A DNA stretch of 64,000 bases from Planotetraspora phitsanulokensis (GTDB lineage: Bacteria; Actinomycetota; Actinomycetes; Streptosporangiales; Streptosporangiaceae): the NCBI RefSeq assembly GCF_016863295.1, contig NZ_BOOP01000030.1, positions 1 to 64,000 on the forward strand. Direction: 5' to 3'. Below, one piece after another: positions 61,664-64,000 of the stretch. The first letter of the stretch is position 1, and the number at the start of each line of letters is the position of its first letter. The position numbers and the translations under genes were made by a program. The notes beneath the pieces were generated by a model. That model had not been told where the DNA came from. It was given only the letters and a program-made list of their open reading frames with translations, and searched no databases.

Positions 61664-62536
61664 ATGAGTTCCACCGCCGCGCTTTCACCGGGAACGCGGG
61701 AGATCAACATCGACGGCGTCAGGCAGGTCTTCCACGTCGCCGGCACCGGACCCGTGTGCGTGGTGCACCCCGGGGGACCGGGCATCGCGTGGGAGTACCT
61801 GCGGATGCCGGGCCTGGAAGAGCACCTCACCATGGTTTACCTGGAGCCGGTCGGCACCGGGGCCTCCGGCCGCCTCGATGACCCGCGCGAGTACCGGCTG
61901 GACGCCTACGCCCGGTTCGTCCATGGTGTCGTCGAGCACCTCGGCCTGCCGAAGGTGTTCCTGCTCGGACATTCGCACGGCGGATTCGTCGCGCAGCGGT
62001 ACGCGCTGGACCACGCGGACCGGCTCGCCGGGCTGATCCTGTTCGCGACGTCGCCGGTCACGGGTCCGGAGTTCTGGGCCGACGCGGTGGCCAACGTCAA
62101 CCGCTTTCCGGAGCGGCACCCGGGCCGGCGGGAGGCGGCCGAGATCCCCCAGGCGTTCCAGGACGCCGTCGCGGCGACCGACGACAAGTCGTTCACCGAC
62201 GGTCTCCGCCGGGTCCTGCCCGCCTACTTCAACGACTACTGGGCGCACGAGCAGATGCTCGAGCCGATGCGCGCCGCGCTGCGGGCATGGATCGACCCGC
62301 AGCGCGGGGAGGAACCGGCGCCCTTCGACGTGCGGGACAGGCTCGGCTCGATCGCGCTCCCGACGCTGGTCCTCACCGGCGCGCACGACTTCATCTGCGG
62401 GACGCGCTGGGCGTCGATGTTGCACGAGGGAATCCCCGGTTCGCGGCTGACCGTGCTTTCGGAGAGCGGCCACATGGGCCACCTCGAGCAGCCTGAGCTG
62501 TTCACCCGCGCGGTCGCCGAGTTCGCTCGCGCCTGA
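61664..62536 (+). CDS. Alpha/beta hydrolase (proline iminopeptidase-like)
   Basis: The 290-residue protein has the canonical fold with VCVVHPGGPG (oxyanion loop), nucleophile S104 in GHSHGG, an Asp in LTGAHDFICG and the catalytic His in SESGHMGHLE. The HPGGPG loop and cap domain resemble proline iminopeptidases and related esterases. ATG 61664 has CAGGAG 7 nt upstream. No signal peptide. The substrate is unknown. Confidence 0.88.
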   Translation: MSSTAALSPGTREINIDGVRQVFHVAGTGPVCVVHPGGPGIAWEYLRMPGLEEHLTMVYLEPVGTGASGRLDDPREYRLDAYARFVHGVVEHLGLPKVFLLGHSHGGFVAQRYALDHADRLAGLILFATSPVTGPEFWADAVANVNRFPERHPGRREAAEIPQAFQDAVAATDDKSFTDGLRRVLPAYFNDYWAHEQMLEPMRAALRAWIDPQRGEEPAPFDVRDRLGSIALPTLVLTGAHDFICGTRWASMLHEGIPGSRLTVLSESGHMGHLEQPELFTRAVAEFARA

Positions 62537-62590
62537 CGATCGCCCGTGGCGCCCGGCCGTCGATCTGAGGGGGGACGACCGGGCCCGGGA

Positions 62591-62617
62591 GGGGGGACGT
62601 CACCATGGCGTCCCTCC
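62591..62617 (+). terminator. Putative GC-rich terminator after the hydrolase
   Basis: GGGGGGACG (62591-62599) and CGTCCCTCC (62609-62617) form a 9-bp stem with one G-U pair and a 9-nt loop. No T tract follows. The rest of 62537-62821 shows no credible gene. Confidence 0.4.
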
Positions 62618-62821
62618 GAGATCGTCAAAGATCCGTCTCCCGTGCGTTCGCGACGTGCCCGGGCGGGAGCGCGCGAAGCCCGGTCCCGTCGGCCTTCCCG
62701 CCTCGTCCCCGGCCTCCCGGCGGCCGAGACCCCGTACGCCACGCCTTGATCGGGCTTCCTGGCCTGCGGAGACTTCCCGAGCGATCATGACTCGTCGGCT
62801 TCACTCAGTCTCGGGGGAAAG

Positions 62822-63373
62822 ATGATCAGCAAGCTCGTCACGGCCACGGCGGTCGCCGCCCTCGCGGTCGGACTGTCCGCGTCCTCGTCCTGGGCGGCCT
62901 CTTCCGGCTCCGCCTCGCGGGCGCACGCGATGTGCGCGCCGGACAGCCCGCCGTCGTGCGCGGCGGTGCTGTGCCCGGCGGGTTACGCCTGCGTGCCGTC
63001 GCCCAAGCAGTGCTTCACCACGCCGTGCCCGCAGGTCGACTGCGTCCCCGTGGCCACCGCGCCCACACCGCAGATCCGGGCCTCGCTGGTTCTCAGCGCC
63101 TTCGCCCAGATCGGCAGCCCGCGCACGGTGTTCGTCCGCACGACGCCCGCTCCCGTGTTCGTCCGGACGACCCGGACGTCCACACCTGTGATCGTCCGCA
63201 CGACGCGGACCACGAGCCAGACCACCGGCCCGGTGATCGTCCGCACGACCCGGACGACGAACCAGACGACCGGTCAGACGACGGTGGTGACACAGACGAC
63301 ACAGACGACCGGCCAGACGACGCAGACGACCAGTCCGGTGATCGTCGGCACGACGGCCTATCACACGCCGTAA
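62822..63373 (+). CDS. Exported Cys-rich, Thr-repeat protein
   Basis: The 183-residue protein has a Sec signal peptide (about 1-26, ending SWAASS), a small domain with seven Cys residues (MCAPDSPPSCAAVLCPAGY; CVPSPKQCFTTPCPQ), and then about 90 residues of Thr-rich repeats built on PV[FI]VRTTRT and QTTGQTT. The repeats start near 63115. The Cys domain resembles small disulfide-knotted inhibitor or adhesion modules. The Thr repeats would suit an extended, possibly glycosylated stalk. The ribosome site is GGGGGAAAG. Function unknown. Confidence 0.75.
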   Translation: MISKLVTATAVAALAVGLSASSSWAASSGSASRAHAMCAPDSPPSCAAVLCPAGYACVPSPKQCFTTPCPQVDCVPVATAPTPQIRASLVLSAFAQIGSPRTVFVRTTPAPVFVRTTRTSTPVIVRTTRTTSQTTGPVIVRTTRTTNQTTGQTTVVTQTTQTTGQTTQTTSPVIVGTTAYHTP

Positions 63374-63401
63374 CCGGCGCGGACGCCGTTCGGAGAACGG
63401 G

Positions 63402-63430
63402 GGGCCGCTTCCGATGATCGGGAGCGGCCC
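63402..63430. terminator. Bidirectional hairpin between convergent genes
   Basis: Stem 63402-63413 pairs with 63419-63430 (12 bp, one G-U) around a 5-nt loop. It lies between the Thr-repeat gene and the convergent partial gene at 63469. Confidence 0.55.
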
Positions 63431-63468
63431 TCCGCCCGGCGCGTCGCGGGGCGGAGGCGGTGCCAGGA

Positions 63469-64000
63469 TCAGCCCGAGGCCTGCTCGTAACGGACGAGCC
63501 GGGCCTGCATGTCGGGATACGGCGACGCAGCGGGGACGGCCCGGCCGTCACGGACGGCGACCGCGACCTCGGCGGCGGCGTCGATCGCCGCGCGGTAGGG
63601 CAGGGAGCCCGTGCTCACGCGGCGAACACCGAGTTCGGCGAGTTCGTCGACCGAGAGCGCCGGGACCACGAGCACGTTCAACGGAACCCTGATGCCGGCC
63701 GCCAGCTCACGAAGCACGGAGGGCTCGGTCGCGCCGGGGACGAAGACTCCGTCCGCACCCGCCTCGACGTAACGGGCCGCGCGATCGAGCGTCGCGTCCA
63801 CCTCCGCGTCCTCTCCGAGCCAGTACGTGTCGACGCGGGCGTTGACGAACAGGCCGGGACAGCGGCGTTTGATCGCCGTCACCTTCGCGGCGTGCGCGTC
63901 CGGCGAGATCAGCCTGCCCGCGGAGCTGTCCTCGATGTTGACCCCGGCCACGCCGAGCGCCGCGACATACTCGGCGACCTCGTCGGGTTCGTCGGCGTAG
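63469..64000 (-). CDS. Isocitrate lyase/PEP mutase family protein (5' truncated)
   Basis: The C-terminal ~177 residues of a gene that starts beyond the right edge are present; the frame is open to base 64000. GVNIEDSSAG, FVNARVDTYWLG and EAGADGVFVPGATEP match the TIM-barrel of the isocitrate lyase/phosphoenolpyruvate mutase superfamily, in the group of small actinobacterial carboxyvinyl-phosphonate mutase-like lyases. The catalytic Cys loop is upstream of the window, so the exact reaction cannot be told. Confidence 0.85.
   Translation of the reverse strand, partial: YADEPDEVAEYVAALGVAGVNIEDSSAGRLISPDAHAAKVTAIKRRCPGLFVNARVDTYWLGEDAEVDATLDRAARYVEAGADGVFVPGATEPSVLRELAAGIRVPLNVLVVPALSVDELAELGVRRVSTGSLPYRAAIDAAAEVAVAVRDGRAVPAASPYPDMQARLVRYEQASG

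Noticed and set aside
62546-62749. Possible 67-residue gene after the hydrolase
   Set aside because: Arg/Pro/Gly-rich, no ribosome site, no motif, and it overlaps a terminator-like hairpin.
63115-63360. Regular repeats that could suggest a CRISPR array
   Set aside because: The repeats are in frame, vary by codon and lie within a signal-peptide protein; there are no unique spacers of uniform size.

Overview
The window is high-GC actinobacterial DNA (roughly 70% GC by eye) with strong third-position GC bias. Gene content points to the order Streptosporangiales, probably Streptosporangiaceae (inference): an OsaAB-type hybrid kinase and receiver pair, a complete conservon (cvnABCD), DUF574 and DUF3151 proteins, a xylose operon with a ROK regulator, and an ECF sigma factor fused to its own anti-sigma domain. 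No rRNA, tRNA, insertion sequence, prophage or CRISPR array is visible. The left-edge gene (hybrid kinase) and right-edge gene (isocitrate lyase/PEP mutase family) are cut by the window.

Layout. 1-9.9 kb: osmoadaptation-type kinase/receiver, methyltransferase, NYN-domain protein, the sigma/anti-sigma/surface fusion, pyrE, DedA. 10-14.2 kb: fructose-bisphosphate aldolase with a textbook terminator, DUF3151, purA, a glycerophosphodiesterase. 14.2-17.5 kb: ferredoxin-P450 pair with a divergent TetR regulator, then CorA. 17.8-25 kb: purD, purC, a MurA homologue, an unusual three-part regulator, a DMT transporter and hisC. 25.2-35.1 kb: NrtR-like NUDIX protein followed by a surface-polysaccharide locus (DUF4434 protein, three glycosyltransferases, wecC and wecB for UDP-ManNAcA). 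35.2-39.3 kb: flotillin and NfeD-like OB protein, membrane acyltransferase, SDR. 39.4-43.3 kb: conservon cvnABCD. 44.2-48.2 kb: xylB, a 37-codon bridging ORF, xylA, and divergent xylR with a clear operator. 48.3-55.1 kb: VOC dioxygenase-like protein, DUF574 methyltransferase, STAS protein, and a 1467-residue P-type ATPase with a structured leader. 55.1-64 kb: small accessory genes including a lipoprotein zinc peptidase, a WYL-regulated divergent gene pair, an ECF sigma factor with a SnoaL-like tail, an alpha/beta hydrolase and a Thr-rich exported repeat protein.

How it works together. wecB and wecC should convert UDP-GlcNAc to UDP-ManNAc and then UDP-ManNAcA for a cell-wall glycan assembled by the adjacent glycosyltransferases. 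xylR, xylA and xylB form a self-contained xylose catabolic unit. pyrE, purA, purD and purC supply nucleotides. Two features recur across the window. First, many genes have a TAnnnT box 6-8 nt before the start codon and no ribosome binding site, which indicates leaderless mRNAs. Second, an intergenic repeat with core GTGATCATGCAC lies in four gaps, at its most elaborate a 102-bp palindrome between two convergent genes.
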